From JBLIDK01 sp047632595 (GTDB lineage Bacteria > Bacteroidota > Bacteroidia > Sphingobacteriales > Sphingobacteriaceae), in NCBI GenBank assembly GCA_047632595.1, contig JBLIDK010000012.1, positions 1 through 43,721 on the forward strand: a stretch of 43,721 bases of DNA. The letters run 5' to 3'. The translations under genes and the position numbers were made by a program. This document shows positions 8,757 through 17,100 of the stretch, one piece after another. Position 1 is the stretch's first letter; every line of letters begins with the position of its first letter. The notes under the pieces are model-generated. The model was given only the letters and a program-made list of their open reading frames with translations, was not told the DNA's origin and did no database searches.

Positions 8757-10124
8757 ATGATTAATCGTTTATCAATGATGTCTAAGAAATCAGTAGCCCT
8801 TGGCTTAGTATTTGGTGCAGGAACAATGTCTTTGTTTGCACAAACTGCAGAATCTAGTGGTTCTGGAAGTAGATTGATCACCTTATTATTAATTGTAGCA
8901 GCTGGAATTTTGGTTCTTGCAACTATAAGCAGAACTGCAAGACTTGCCGAAATGGTAAATGAAGTAAAAGGTGTGAAAGCACGAATCAACTTCAACAAGT
9001 TAAACGGTATCTTAATGTTGGGGTACATGGTATTATTCTTAGGTGGCACAATCTGGGAAATGTTTTACCATGGTAGCATGTTATTACCAGAATCAGCTTC
9101 TGCGCATGGTGTACTTATAGATAGCCTTTTCAATATTACTTTCGGAATAACAGTAGTTGTATTTGTTATAACTCACATATTATTATTCTATTTCACTTAT
9201 AAGTATCACGGTACTTCAGAAAGAAAAGCACTATTTTATCCTGTTAATGATAAATTAGAACTTATCTGGACTATTTTTCCTGCTATTGTGTTAGCGGTTT
9301 TAGTTGCAAGAGGAATGAGTACATGGAGAGGCATCACAAATGTTGATACTTCTGAATCTCTTCATATCGAAGTTTACGCGTTTCAATTCGATTGGTTAAC
9401 AAGATATCCTGGTGCTGATGATAAATTAGGGAAAGCTAATTTTAACTATGTTTCTGGAACTAATGGTGTAGGAATCATAAGTGAAAAAGATGCGCGAGCA
9501 AAATTAGTTGAGCTTGAAGAGCAAATAAATATTGTGGAAGCTCGTATCGAAAAAGAAAAAGTAAAGCAATCTAAGCTTTACAAAATTCACGAAAATTATG
9601 AAGATGAGTTTGAAGAAATTCAAATCGATATTTATGAATTGGAGAGGAGTTTAGAACTTAGAGAAAAGCACATCATTCGTATAAATCAAATGAAAGATAC
9701 GTGGACTGATGATGAAATCACACAAGCGGGGAAAGATGATATCATAGACAATGTGCTTTATGTACCATTAGGAAAGCAAGTAACTTTGAATTTTACAGCT
9801 AGAGATGTAATTCACAGTGCTTATATGCCTCATTTTAGATTACAAATGAACTGTGTACCGGGTTTACCTACTAAGTTTACTTTTACTCCAACCATTACTA
9901 CTGAAGAGATGAGAGTTAAGTTAAACAACGAAGCATTCGATTACACCATGGCATGTGCCAAAATTTGTGGAAATGCCCACTTTACAATGAAAATGAAAGT
10001 AGTTGTATTGGAAGAGGAAGAGTTTAACAAATGGCATACAGAACAAACACCTTACTACGTTGCACAGTATGAAGCTAAAACTGAAGCTCCAACTGAAACA
10101 GCGGCATTAGAGGTAATTCAATAA
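8757..10124 (+). CDS. coxB: Cytochrome c oxidase subunit II with coiled-coil insertion
   Basis: 455 residues, longer than the usual 250-350. Order: a signal-like N-terminus (to about 28), an extra membrane helix at 40-58, another at 84-100, then the two canonical subunit II helices (about 124-148 and 168-186), and the cupredoxin domain beginning at about 200. The CuA site is intact: His353 (DVIHSAYMPHF) and C400, C404, H408, M411 in CAKICGNAHFTM. Between the first beta strands (FQFDWLTRYPG) and the rest of the cupredoxin fold, residues about 242-330 form a Glu/Lys-rich heptad segment that looks like a helical hairpin. It delivers electrons from ActE or a soluble cytochrome to subunit I, which is encoded 28 bases downstream. 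Confidence 0.94.
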   Translation: MINRLSMMSKKSVALGLVFGAGTMSLFAQTAESSGSGSRLITLLLIVAAGILVLATISRTARLAEMVNEVKGVKARINFNKLNGILMLGYMVLFLGGTIWEMFYHGSMLLPESASAHGVLIDSLFNITFGITVVVFVITHILLFYFTYKYHGTSERKALFYPVNDKLELIWTIFPAIVLAVLVARGMSTWRGITNVDTSESLHIEVYAFQFDWLTRYPGADDKLGKANFNYVSGTNGVGIISEKDARAKLVELEEQINIVEARIEKEKVKQSKLYKIHENYEDEFEEIQIDIYELERSLELREKHIIRINQMKDTWTDDEITQAGKDDIIDNVLYVPLGKQVTLNFTARDVIHSAYMPHFRLQMNCVPGLPTKFTFTPTITTEEMRVKLNNEAFDYTMACAKICGNAHFTMKMKVVVLEEEEFNKWHTEQTPYYVAQYEAKTEAPTETAALEVIQ

Positions 10125-10152
10125 TATAATTTTAATTTTTAGACGATAAGAT

Positions 10153-11997
10153 ATGGCTTCTGCGGTTCCACACCACGAAAACGATCATCACCACAAAGAA
10201 ACTTTCATTTCGAAGTACATCTTTAGCATGGATCACAAGATGATTGCAAAGCAGTTTTTAATAACTGGCATCATCATGGCGGTTTTTGCTATGGGGCTTT
10301 CTGTTTTATTCCGACTACAATTAGGATGGCCCGATAGAGCTTTCCCTTTCTTAGAAACTATTCTAGGACGTTGGGCTGAAGGTGGAAGACTAGATCCTGG
10401 ATTTTACATGGCATTAGTAACTTTACATGGTACCATAATGGTATTCTTTGTATTGACTGCTGGTTTAAGCGGTACCTTTAGTAACCTACTAATTCCTCTT
10501 CAATTAGGAGCAAGAGATATGGCATCGCCATTTATGAATATGTTATCATACTGGTTCTTTTTTGTATCAACTATAGTAATGATTTCTTCATTCTTTATTG
10601 GTACTGGACCTGCATCTGGTGGTTGGACGATTTATCCGCCACTGAGTGCACTACCCAAGGCAATGCCTGGTAGTGGAGCGGGTATGACTCTATGGCTATG
10701 TAGTATGTCACTTTTCATTGTTTCGGCTTTGTTAGGTGGTATTAACTATATAAGTACGGTATTAAACATGCGTACCAAAGGGATGTCAATGAATAGAATG
10801 CCACTTACAATTTGGGCTTTCTTTTTCACTGCAATCATTGGTTTATTATCATTCCCTGTTTTATTCTCAGCAGCTATCTTATTAATATTTGATAGAAGTT
10901 TCGGAACAAGTTTTTACTTAAATGATATTATCATTGCTGGTGAAGCTTTAGCAAACACAGGTGGCAGCCCAGTTTTATGGCAGCATTTATTCTGGTTCCT
11001 GGGTCACCCTGAGGTATACATTGTAATTCTTCCAGCACTGGGTATAACCTCTGAAGTTATTGCTACTAATGCACGAAAGCCAATTTTTGGTTATAAGGCG
11101 ATGATTTTATCGATTCTGGCAATTACAATTTTGAGTTTTATCGTTTGGGGTCACCATATGTTTATAACTGGTATGAATCCATTACTTGGATCTGTATTTA
11201 TGTTAACCACTTTAATAATTGCCGTTCCATCTGCCGTAAAGGTATTCAACTACCTAGCAACATTATGGAAAGGTAATTTACAACTAACACCTGGCATGCT
11301 ATTCGCAATTGGTTTAGTATCACTATTTATTAGTGGTGGTTTAACAGGACTGTATTTAGGAAATGCAGCATTAGATATCAACTTACACGATACATACTTC
11401 GTAGTAGCTCACTTTCACCTTGTAATGGGTAGTGCGGCAATATTTGGTATGCTTGCGGGTGTTTATCACTGGTTCCCTAAAATGTTTGGTAAAATGATGG
11501 ACAGAAAATTAGGAGTTATTCACTTCTGGTTAACTTTCATTGGAGTTTACTTAGTGTTTTTCCCAATGCACTTTATCGGTTTAGATGGTGTTCCAAGAAG
11601 GTACTATGCTTTTACAGGATTTGATTACATGAATGAGTGGTTGGATTTAAATAAATTCATCAGTGCAGCAGCTATATTATCATCAGTTGCTCAATTGATA
11701 TTTGTTTACAACTTCTTCAACAGTATTTTCAACGGTAAGAAAACAGTTCAGAATCCATGGAATTCTAATACCTTAGAATGGACAACTCCAGTTGAGCATT
11801 TACATGGAAACTGGCCAGGAGAAATACCTACAGTTTACAGATGGCCTTACGATTACAGTAAGCCTGGATCTGATGTAGATTTTATTCCGCAAACTATTCC
11901 ATATTCTCATACAAAAGAATCAAATACACCATTTGATTTTGGTGGTCACGACTTTACTACAAATGTAGAAGCGGCACCAGAGGATAAAGAAGCATAG
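10153..11997 (+). CDS. coxA: Cytochrome c oxidase subunit I (A-type heme-copper oxidase)
   Basis: 614 residues, about 12 or more membrane helices. Heme a ligands are His92 (LHGTIMVFF) and His422 (HFH), and the heme a3 ligand is His420. CuB ligands are His285, His334 and His335, with Tyr289 of GHPEVY as the cross-linked tyrosine. Glu287 in GHPEVY marks an A1-type enzyme with a D-channel, and Lys315 (GYKAM) may belong to the K-channel. It reduces oxygen to water and pumps protons. The His-rich N-terminus (HHENDHHHKE) could bind metal but this is speculative. It lies 4 bases before ctaA. Confidence 0.97.
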   Translation: MASAVPHHENDHHHKETFISKYIFSMDHKMIAKQFLITGIIMAVFAMGLSVLFRLQLGWPDRAFPFLETILGRWAEGGRLDPGFYMALVTLHGTIMVFFVLTAGLSGTFSNLLIPLQLGARDMASPFMNMLSYWFFFVSTIVMISSFFIGTGPASGGWTIYPPLSALPKAMPGSGAGMTLWLCSMSLFIVSALLGGINYISTVLNMRTKGMSMNRMPLTIWAFFFTAIIGLLSFPVLFSAAILLIFDRSFGTSFYLNDIIIAGEALANTGGSPVLWQHLFWFLGHPEVYIVILPALGITSEVIATNARKPIFGYKAMILSILAITILSFIVWGHHMFITGMNPLLGSVFMLTTLIIAVPSAVKVFNYLATLWKGNLQLTPGMLFAIGLVSLFISGGLTGLYLGNAALDINLHDTYFVVAHFHLVMGSAAIFGMLAGVYHWFPKMFGKMMDRKLGVIHFWLTFIGVYLVFFPMHFIGLDGVPRRYYAFTGFDYMNEWLDLNKFISAAAILSSVAQLIFVYNFFNSIFNGKKTVQNPWNSNTLEWTTPVEHLHGNWPGEIPTVYRWPYDYSKPGSDVDFIPQTIPYSHTKESNTPFDFGGHDFTTNVEAAPEDKEA

Positions 11998-12001
11998 AAC
12001 C

Positions 12002-13006
12002 TTGAAAAAGGAAAGGGAAATAGAAAAGAAGGAAAGACGATACCTGAATTCTGCATACACCACTTTAGCAATGCTATTTTTAGTGATACTTGCAGGTGGT
12101 ATTGTTAGGAGCACAGGCGCAGGAATGGGTTGTCCAGATTGGCCAATGTGTTTTGATCGTGTCGTTCCTCCAACTGATATTTCTCAGCTTCCAGCCAACT
12201 ACCAAGAAATTTATGCTGATAGAGGATATTCTTCTATGGAGTTTAATGTAGTTAAAACGTGGACAGAATATATAAATAGGTTAATAGGTGCCTTAACAGG
12301 ACTTGCGTTATTGATTTGTACATTTTTTGCTATAAAGATTAGAAAAACCAATAAAAAGGCTTTCTTTTTAACCATTGCAGCATTAGTTGCTATAGTTTTT
12401 CAAGGTTGGCTAGGCGGTCAAGTTGTAGCGTATGAACTACTACCTTTTATGGTAACTATTCACATGCTTGTTGCTTTAGTTATTATCGGATTAATGATTT
12501 GGGCTATTCTATCTATTAAAGGAACAAAAGAATCTATTTCAACTGTGAACTCAAAAATGTCATTGATATACGGACTTTCTATAGTAGCAATTTTATTATT
12601 GTTTGTGCAGATTGTGTTTGGTACTCAGGTGCGAGAACAAATCAATGTAATTGCAAAGGAAAATGGCTTTTTTAACAGAGCTTCTTGGATAACAGATTTA
12701 GGTAGTACTTTTCATTTTCATAGAACAGGATCGATAGTTTATGTCTTAATCAATGTGGCACTTTTTGTACTTGTTCGTAAGTTGAATTTGATTCAATCTA
12801 AAATTGGGTTTTACCATAGTGCACTTTTGGCATTTATTGGACTTCAAATGTTAAGTGGAATCTTGCTAAACTATTTTGGTTTCCCACCAGCAGCGCAAAC
12901 GATACATTTATTCTTTTCATCGGTTATTTTTGGTCTTCAATTTTACATGTTGATTAAGATGCACCAGTTGCAACTAATTTCAAAGAAAGGAGTGGGTAAT
13001 GAGTGA
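12002..13006 (+). CDS. ctaA: Heme A synthase
   Basis: 334 residues of the COX15/CtaA family, oxidising heme O to heme A. Seen: GGIVRSTGAGMGCPDWPMCF with the paired Cys of the family, TWTEYINRLIGALTG, and conserved His in TIHMLVAL, FHFHRTGSIVYV and AQTIHLFF, expected heme ligands. Eight membrane helices fit the pattern. The start is a TTG at 12002, four bases after the coxA stop; no ATG occurs before the first helix, so the TTG is the best start, giving a very charged KKEREIEKKERR head. The end overlaps ctaB by 8 bases. Confidence 0.93.
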   Translation: MKKEREIEKKERRYLNSAYTTLAMLFLVILAGGIVRSTGAGMGCPDWPMCFDRVVPPTDISQLPANYQEIYADRGYSSMEFNVVKTWTEYINRLIGALTGLALLICTFFAIKIRKTNKKAFFLTIAALVAIVFQGWLGGQVVAYELLPFMVTIHMLVALVIIGLMIWAILSIKGTKESISTVNSKMSLIYGLSIVAILLLFVQIVFGTQVREQINVIAKENGFFNRASWITDLGSTFHFHRTGSIVYVLINVALFVLVRKLNLIQSKIGFYHSALLAFIGLQMLSGILLNYFGFPPAAQTIHLFFSSVIFGLQFYMLIKMHQLQLISKKGVGNE

Positions 13007-13898
13007 GGTAGCATTTACTTTTCCGACCTTTAGACTATTAATGACAAGAGTTAGCACCTATATTGAATTGTTCAAGCCAAGATTGGCTTTCTTAGTTGTT
13101 TTTTCATCAAGCATATCTTATTTAATTGCAAATGGTGGAACGGCTCCTTGGTTAGATATTATTTTCTTAAGTCTTGGTGGTTTTTTAATTACAGGTGGCG
13201 CAAACGGACTTAATCAAGTAATTGAAATGAAGCAAGATGCTATCATGGATAGAACTAAAGACAGACCGATTCCCACTGGAAGACTACTGCCTTCAGAAGC
13301 TGCGATTGTAAGTTTGTTAGCTGCGTTCACAGGAATTGCAATATTATTCACTTCAGTAAATGCATTTTCAGCATTACTCGGGACTATAGCATTACTGCTT
13401 TATGTAGTAGTTTATACTCCACTTAAAAAACATACAAGTCTAGCAGTTTTTGTTGGGGCCATACCAGGCGCTATGCCTCCATTAATTGGCTGGGTAGCTG
13501 CTACAGGTACTTTAAATTATTTTGGAGTAATGCTCTTCGCGATACAGTTTATATGGCAATTTCCACATTTTTGGGCAATAGCATGGAGATTACACGATGA
13601 CTATAAAAAAGTAGGATATCACTTATTGCCTTCAAAAGGTGGAAGAAATAAAAACAGTGCCTTTCAAATTGTACTTTACTCATTGGTTTTAATACCAGTT
13701 AGTTTACTTCCAGTTAAATTTGAATTAGGTGGATGGATAACATTAATAGTCTCAGTAATTGCAGGATTATTCCTTTTCGGTTATTCTGTAGTACTTTATA
13801 AAAAATTGGATATTAGCAGTGCTTCTAAAGTAATGTTCGCATCCTTATTATATTTGCCAATAGTTCAGTTAAGTCTGCTAATCGATATATTACTTTAA
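12999..13898 (+). CDS. ctaB: Protoheme IX farnesyltransferase
   Basis: 299 residues, UbiA superfamily. The prenyl-diphosphate site is visible as NQVIEMKQDAIMDRTKDRP, with the N-x-x-x-D-x-x-x-D pattern, and a second polar loop lies at WRLHDDYKKVGYHLLPS. It converts heme b to heme O, the substrate of CtaA. The ATG at 12999 overlaps the ctaA stop in ATGAGTGA; an alternative ATG at 13041 would begin closer to the conserved YIELFKPRL. Its stop overlaps the next start by one base (TAATG). Confidence 0.95.
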   Translation: MSEVAFTFPTFRLLMTRVSTYIELFKPRLAFLVVFSSSISYLIANGGTAPWLDIIFLSLGGFLITGGANGLNQVIEMKQDAIMDRTKDRPIPTGRLLPSEAAIVSLLAAFTGIAILFTSVNAFSALLGTIALLLYVVVYTPLKKHTSLAVFVGAIPGAMPPLIGWVAATGTLNYFGVMLFAIQFIWQFPHFWAIAWRLHDDYKKVGYHLLPSKGGRNKNSAFQIVLYSLVLIPVSLLPVKFELGGWITLIVSVIAGLFLFGYSVVLYKKLDISSASKVMFASLLYLPIVQLSLLIDILL

Positions 13899-14464
13899 TG
13901 ATGACCGCAACAACAGATACCGTATTTAATCCGAAAGCAAAGAAATTTGTTCTTTTACTACTTATGATAGGGCTCATCATGGTTTTCATGGGCTTAACAA
14001 GTGGATACATTGTTCGTAAGGCAGAAGGGAATTGGTTGAATTTTCAATTGCCAAGTGCATTCCAATGGTCTTCAGTAATTATTATTATCAGCAGTTTAAC
14101 TATGTATTTGTCGCATAGAGCATTAAGAACATTTAATTACAAAAGGCAGCAATTATTTTTAGCTATTACTGGATTATTAGGAGTAGCTTTTTTAGCGAGT
14201 CAGTGGAGTGCTTGGGTATATCTAGTTGACAGTGAAATATTTTTTACCGGTAATCCAGCAGGATCATTTTTATATGTGATTTCAGGTTTACACGGAGTAC
14301 ATATTATTGCAGGTTTAATTTTTATTGCGGTATTGCTTTTTGGCAGTATTCGAAAAATTAACCCAACAATGCTTAAGTTTAGAAGCGAAATGGGCCAAAT
14401 GTTTTGGCATTTTATTGGCGCTTTATGGCTTTATTTATACATATTTTTAATTTTGAATCATTAA
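13898..14464 (+). CDS. Heme-copper oxidase subunit III family protein (short, first copy)
   Basis: 188 residues, five membrane helices. It shows the subunit III fold: FMGLTSGYIVRKAEGNW, SQWSAWVYLVDSEIFFTGNPAGSFLYVISGLHGVHIIAGL and the closing GQMFWHFIGALWLYLYIFL. It is translationally coupled to ctaB (TAATG). The second gene, 10 bases downstream, encodes a paralogue of 222 residues. Two adjacent subunit III genes are common in Bacteroidota. In A-type oxidases subunit III stabilises the D-channel of subunit I. Confidence 0.9.
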   Translation: MMTATTDTVFNPKAKKFVLLLLMIGLIMVFMGLTSGYIVRKAEGNWLNFQLPSAFQWSSVIIIISSLTMYLSHRALRTFNYKRQQLFLAITGLLGVAFLASQWSAWVYLVDSEIFFTGNPAGSFLYVISGLHGVHIIAGLIFIAVLLFGSIRKINPTMLKFRSEMGQMFWHFIGALWLYLYIFLILNH

Positions 14465-14474
14465 TTAGCTACGC

Positions 14475-15143
14475 ATGAGCAATTCTTCATTAGAATTAGA
14501 CAAAGTCTCTACAGGTAAATGGGGTGGAGGTAAGTCACCATACTCGATAAGTTACGGGAAGATGATGATGTGGTATTTCTTATTATCAGATGCATTTACA
14601 TTCTCTGCATTGTTAATAGTCTATGCCTTTCAACGATTTAGTGCGCCAACTTGGCCAAATCCAGATGAGGTGTTTAAAAGCATTCCATTTTACCATGGTG
14701 ATACGCCATTACCGTTGGTATTCGTTGGTATCATGACATTCATTCTAATTATGAGTAGTGTTACTATGGTACTTGCTGTAGAAGCTGGTCATCAAATGCA
14801 AAAGAAATCTGTTGTAAAATGGATGGTTTGGACAATTATTGGTGGAATTGCCTTCTTAAGCTGTCAGGCTTGGGAGTGGACACACCTAATACATGAAGGA
14901 GCAAGTTTAACTGGCAACCCATTTGGTAAGCCAATATTTGCGCAATTGTTCTTTGTAATTACAGGTTTTCACGGATTTCACGTTTTGAGTGGAGTGGTAA
15001 TAAATATTACCATTTTGTTTAACACGATGCGTGGTACTTACGAGAAAAGAGGACATTATGAAATGGTAGAGAAAGTTGGACTATACTGGCACTTTGTTGA
15101 TTTAGTATGGGTATTCGTATTTACATTCTTCTACTTAGTATAA
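14475..15143 (+). CDS. coxC: Cytochrome c oxidase subunit III (second copy)
   Basis: 222 residues with five to six membrane helices and a soluble head (SLELDKVSTGKWGGGKSPYS). Family landmarks are SCQAWEWTHLIHEGASLTGN, FFVITGFHGFHVLSGV and KVGLYWHFVDLVWVFVFTFFYL with the conserved Glu/His residues. It is the more canonical of the two subunit III genes. The gap to the previous gene is 10 bases and to the subunit IV gene 18 bases. Confidence 0.94.
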   Translation: MSNSSLELDKVSTGKWGGGKSPYSISYGKMMMWYFLLSDAFTFSALLIVYAFQRFSAPTWPNPDEVFKSIPFYHGDTPLPLVFVGIMTFILIMSSVTMVLAVEAGHQMQKKSVVKWMVWTIIGGIAFLSCQAWEWTHLIHEGASLTGNPFGKPIFAQLFFVITGFHGFHVLSGVVINITILFNTMRGTYEKRGHYEMVEKVGLYWHFVDLVWVFVFTFFYLV

Positions 15144-15161
15144 AATTTAAGAGATAAGATC

Positions 15162-15518
15162 ATGGCAGGACATTTAAACACAGCAGAAGGTGCAGAACCA
15201 ATAGACGGGCCTCAAGCATCTGTAAAGTTAATATGGAAAGTGTTTTTCATATTGTTTCTTTTAACAGCACTAGAATTTGTGATAGCATTAGCTATTCCAT
15301 TAGAAGTGATGGCTAAACCAGTTAAGAACTTTGTGTATATCGCACTTACTTTGTTGAAGGCTTTCTACATTGTTGCATACTTTATGCACTTGAAGTTTGA
15401 AAGAATCAACTTAGCCTATACTATACTTATACCCCTAGTATTCATTTGCGCATTTTTAGCTGCAATGATTGGAGAAGCTAGCTATACTGAAGTAGTTCGT
15501 TCTTTATTTGGTTTATAA
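15162..15518 (+). CDS. Cytochrome c oxidase subunit IV family protein
   Basis: 118 residues with three membrane helices (about 23-42, 55-76, 82-105) matching the prokaryotic CtaF/CoxD-type subunit IV: LLTALEFVIAL, LLKAFYIVAYFMHLKFE and the short C-terminal loop. It is a small accessory subunit thought to stabilise the CuB site or complex assembly. It follows coxC directly, as in other caa3-like clusters. Confidence 0.9.
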   Translation: MAGHLNTAEGAEPIDGPQASVKLIWKVFFILFLLTALEFVIALAIPLEVMAKPVKNFVYIALTLLKAFYIVAYFMHLKFERINLAYTILIPLVFICAFLAAMIGEASYTEVVRSLFGL

Positions 15519-15539
15519 CATCAAAAACAAGAAGGATTA

Positions 15540-16136
15540 GTGAAGAAGGTTATATTATTAATTATAGTATTTGTAGTACCGGTAGCATGTTATATCATTC
15601 TAACCACTGGCGAAAATCATTTCAAGTCACTTCCTTATTACGAAGCAAGTGGGGTAGTGGATACCTCAGTTCAAACAGTTAATTTACCTGGTAACTTTGA
15701 ATTAAATGGTGTGATAACTGCAATAGCAATTGTTAAACCTAATTCTAAGGATACTGCAGATAGGGTGTACAGTGGATTTTCAAGAGTTGACAAACGATTT
15801 CAAGCTGCTAAGTCTGTTCAATTCCTTTCGTTATACTCAGAGGTAGATTCTTCTGCTCAGTTTTTTGAGTTTATAAAACAATTTGAGGGTGAGAAATCAA
15901 GACTATCTCTTCATAAAATCCGTATGGATAATTGGAACGATGTTTTAGACATGCTTCACTTAAATCAGGAAAACAACCCTGCAGGAAAAGACATTGAGGC
16001 AGAATTTGCAGTAGTTCTATTAGATAAAAGTCGGCAGATAAGAGGTTACTACGATGGCTTAGACTACCATGATTATACCAAAGTGATTGACGATATCAAG
16101 GTTTTATTAGTAGAAGAGAAAAAGAAAAATGAGTAA
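15540..16136 (+). CDS. SCO1/SenC-like protein lacking the copper ligands
   Basis: 198 residues, anchored by one N-terminal helix (about 3-22). The frame of the SCO thioredoxin fold is recognisable: HFKSLPYYEASG near the start, FQAAKSVQFLSLYSEVDSS where family members have LSxSVDP, and FAVVLLDKSRQIRGYYDG near the end. The CxxxC copper motif that should sit in the GVITAIAIVKPNSKD segment is absent; the only Cys of the protein is in the membrane anchor. The conserved His before FVLVDK is also missing (IEAEFAVVLLD). It therefore cannot bind copper in the known way. It starts with GTG at 15540, supported by AGAAGGA three bases upstream, and overlaps the DUF420 gene by 8 bases. Confidence 0.75.
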   Translation: MKKVILLIIVFVVPVACYIILTTGENHFKSLPYYEASGVVDTSVQTVNLPGNFELNGVITAIAIVKPNSKDTADRVYSGFSRVDKRFQAAKSVQFLSLYSEVDSSAQFFEFIKQFEGEKSRLSLHKIRMDNWNDVLDMLHLNQENNPAGKDIEAEFAVVLLDKSRQIRGYYDGLDYHDYTKVIDDIKVLLVEEKKKNE

Positions 16137-16680
16137 ATCTAAATGGCTAAATCCTGAAAAGGAAAGTGTTTACATGAAGGTTATTGCGGTTCTATCAATT
16201 GTAATTCCTGTTGCTGTTGCATTCTTGCTTTTTGTACCACAAACTGGTGCATTTGGAGATTTAGAAGTATCAGCACTTCCTAAATTGAATGCTACTTTAA
16301 ATACTATAGCAACCTTCTTTTTGGTTAGCGGATTTCTATTCATCATCAATAAAAAAATCTTGCTGCATAAAATATGTATGTGGTCAGCTTTTTCAGTATC
16401 CTCGTTGTTTTTAGTTTCCTATGTAATTTACCACACACAAGCTGAGTCTACTCACTTTGGTGGAGAAGGATTTGTGAAATATTTTTATTTCACTTTATTG
16501 ATAACGCACATAATAACTGCAATCGCAATTGTTCCATTAGTTTTGATTACTATATACAGATCAGTAACAGGGCAATTAGCAAAGCACAAAAAAATCGCTA
16601 GATATACCTTACCTTTGTGGCTATACGTTACAGTTACCGGAGTAATTGTTTACTTAATGATTTCTCCATATTACGTTTAA
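16129..16680 (+). CDS. DUF420 membrane protein, likely oxidase assembly factor (CtaM-like)
   Basis: 183 residues, five membrane helices. DUF420 landmarks are PKLNATLNTIATFFLVSGF, HKICMWSAF, VSYVIYHTQAESTHFGG with conserved His, LLITHIITA and ARYTLPLWLYVTVTGVIVYLM. The family includes YozB, and CtaM of Staphylococcus, which is needed for activity of a heme-copper oxidase (established). A role in assembly of the oxidase encoded upstream is inferred from this and from the 8-base overlap with the SCO-like gene. Confidence 0.88.
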   Translation: MSKSKWLNPEKESVYMKVIAVLSIVIPVAVAFLLFVPQTGAFGDLEVSALPKLNATLNTIATFFLVSGFLFIINKKILLHKICMWSAFSVSSLFLVSYVIYHTQAESTHFGGEGFVKYFYFTLLITHIITAIAIVPLVLITIYRSVTGQLAKHKKIARYTLPLWLYVTVTGVIVYLMISPYYV

Positions 16681-16690
16681 ACTATAGTAC

Positions 16691-16960
16691 ATGAAAAAGC
16701 TAGTCTTTTGTATCTTATTTATCCTATTTAGTGCAGTAACCATTCCCACAATTGCTCAATGTCCAATGTGTAAAGCAAGTGTGGAGTCTTCTTTAGAAGA
16801 TCCAAATAACATGGCAGGAAGAGGGTTGAATAATGGAATTATGTATTTATTGGTTATGCCTTACTTGTTAATTGGAACTATTGGGGTGTTGTGGTATTTC
16901 CGGTTCAAGAAGAAAAAGGCCTTAAACGAGGTTAGTTATGAAGGGCACAGCTTAAATTAA
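16691..16960 (+). CDS. Small membrane protein with CPMC motif, end of the oxidase cluster
   Basis: 89 residues: a signal peptide ending near TIAQ, then CPMCKASVESSLEDPNN immediately after the predicted cleavage site, one membrane helix (YLLVMPYLLIGTIGVLWYF) and a short basic tail. Small proteins with a CxMC motif after the signal peptide occur in the same place in other Bacteroidota oxidase clusters as far as I recall; none has a proven role to my knowledge. The exposed CPMC with its Met could bind copper(I). It is the last gene of the cluster, 10 bases after the DUF420 gene. Confidence 0.75.
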   Translation: MKKLVFCILFILFSAVTIPTIAQCPMCKASVESSLEDPNNMAGRGLNNGIMYLLVMPYLLIGTIGVLWYFRFKKKKALNEVSYEGHSLN

Positions 16961-17100
16961 CTTTCCAAAACTTTAAAGTAGTATATTAGTATTCCAATTT
17001 ATTTGCTTTAGCAATTTACCACCAAGTTGAAAAACTAATTGTTTGTAGTTGGATGAATTTATAACAGGCATTTTATTTTGCTGTTTTTAATCCTAGTAGC

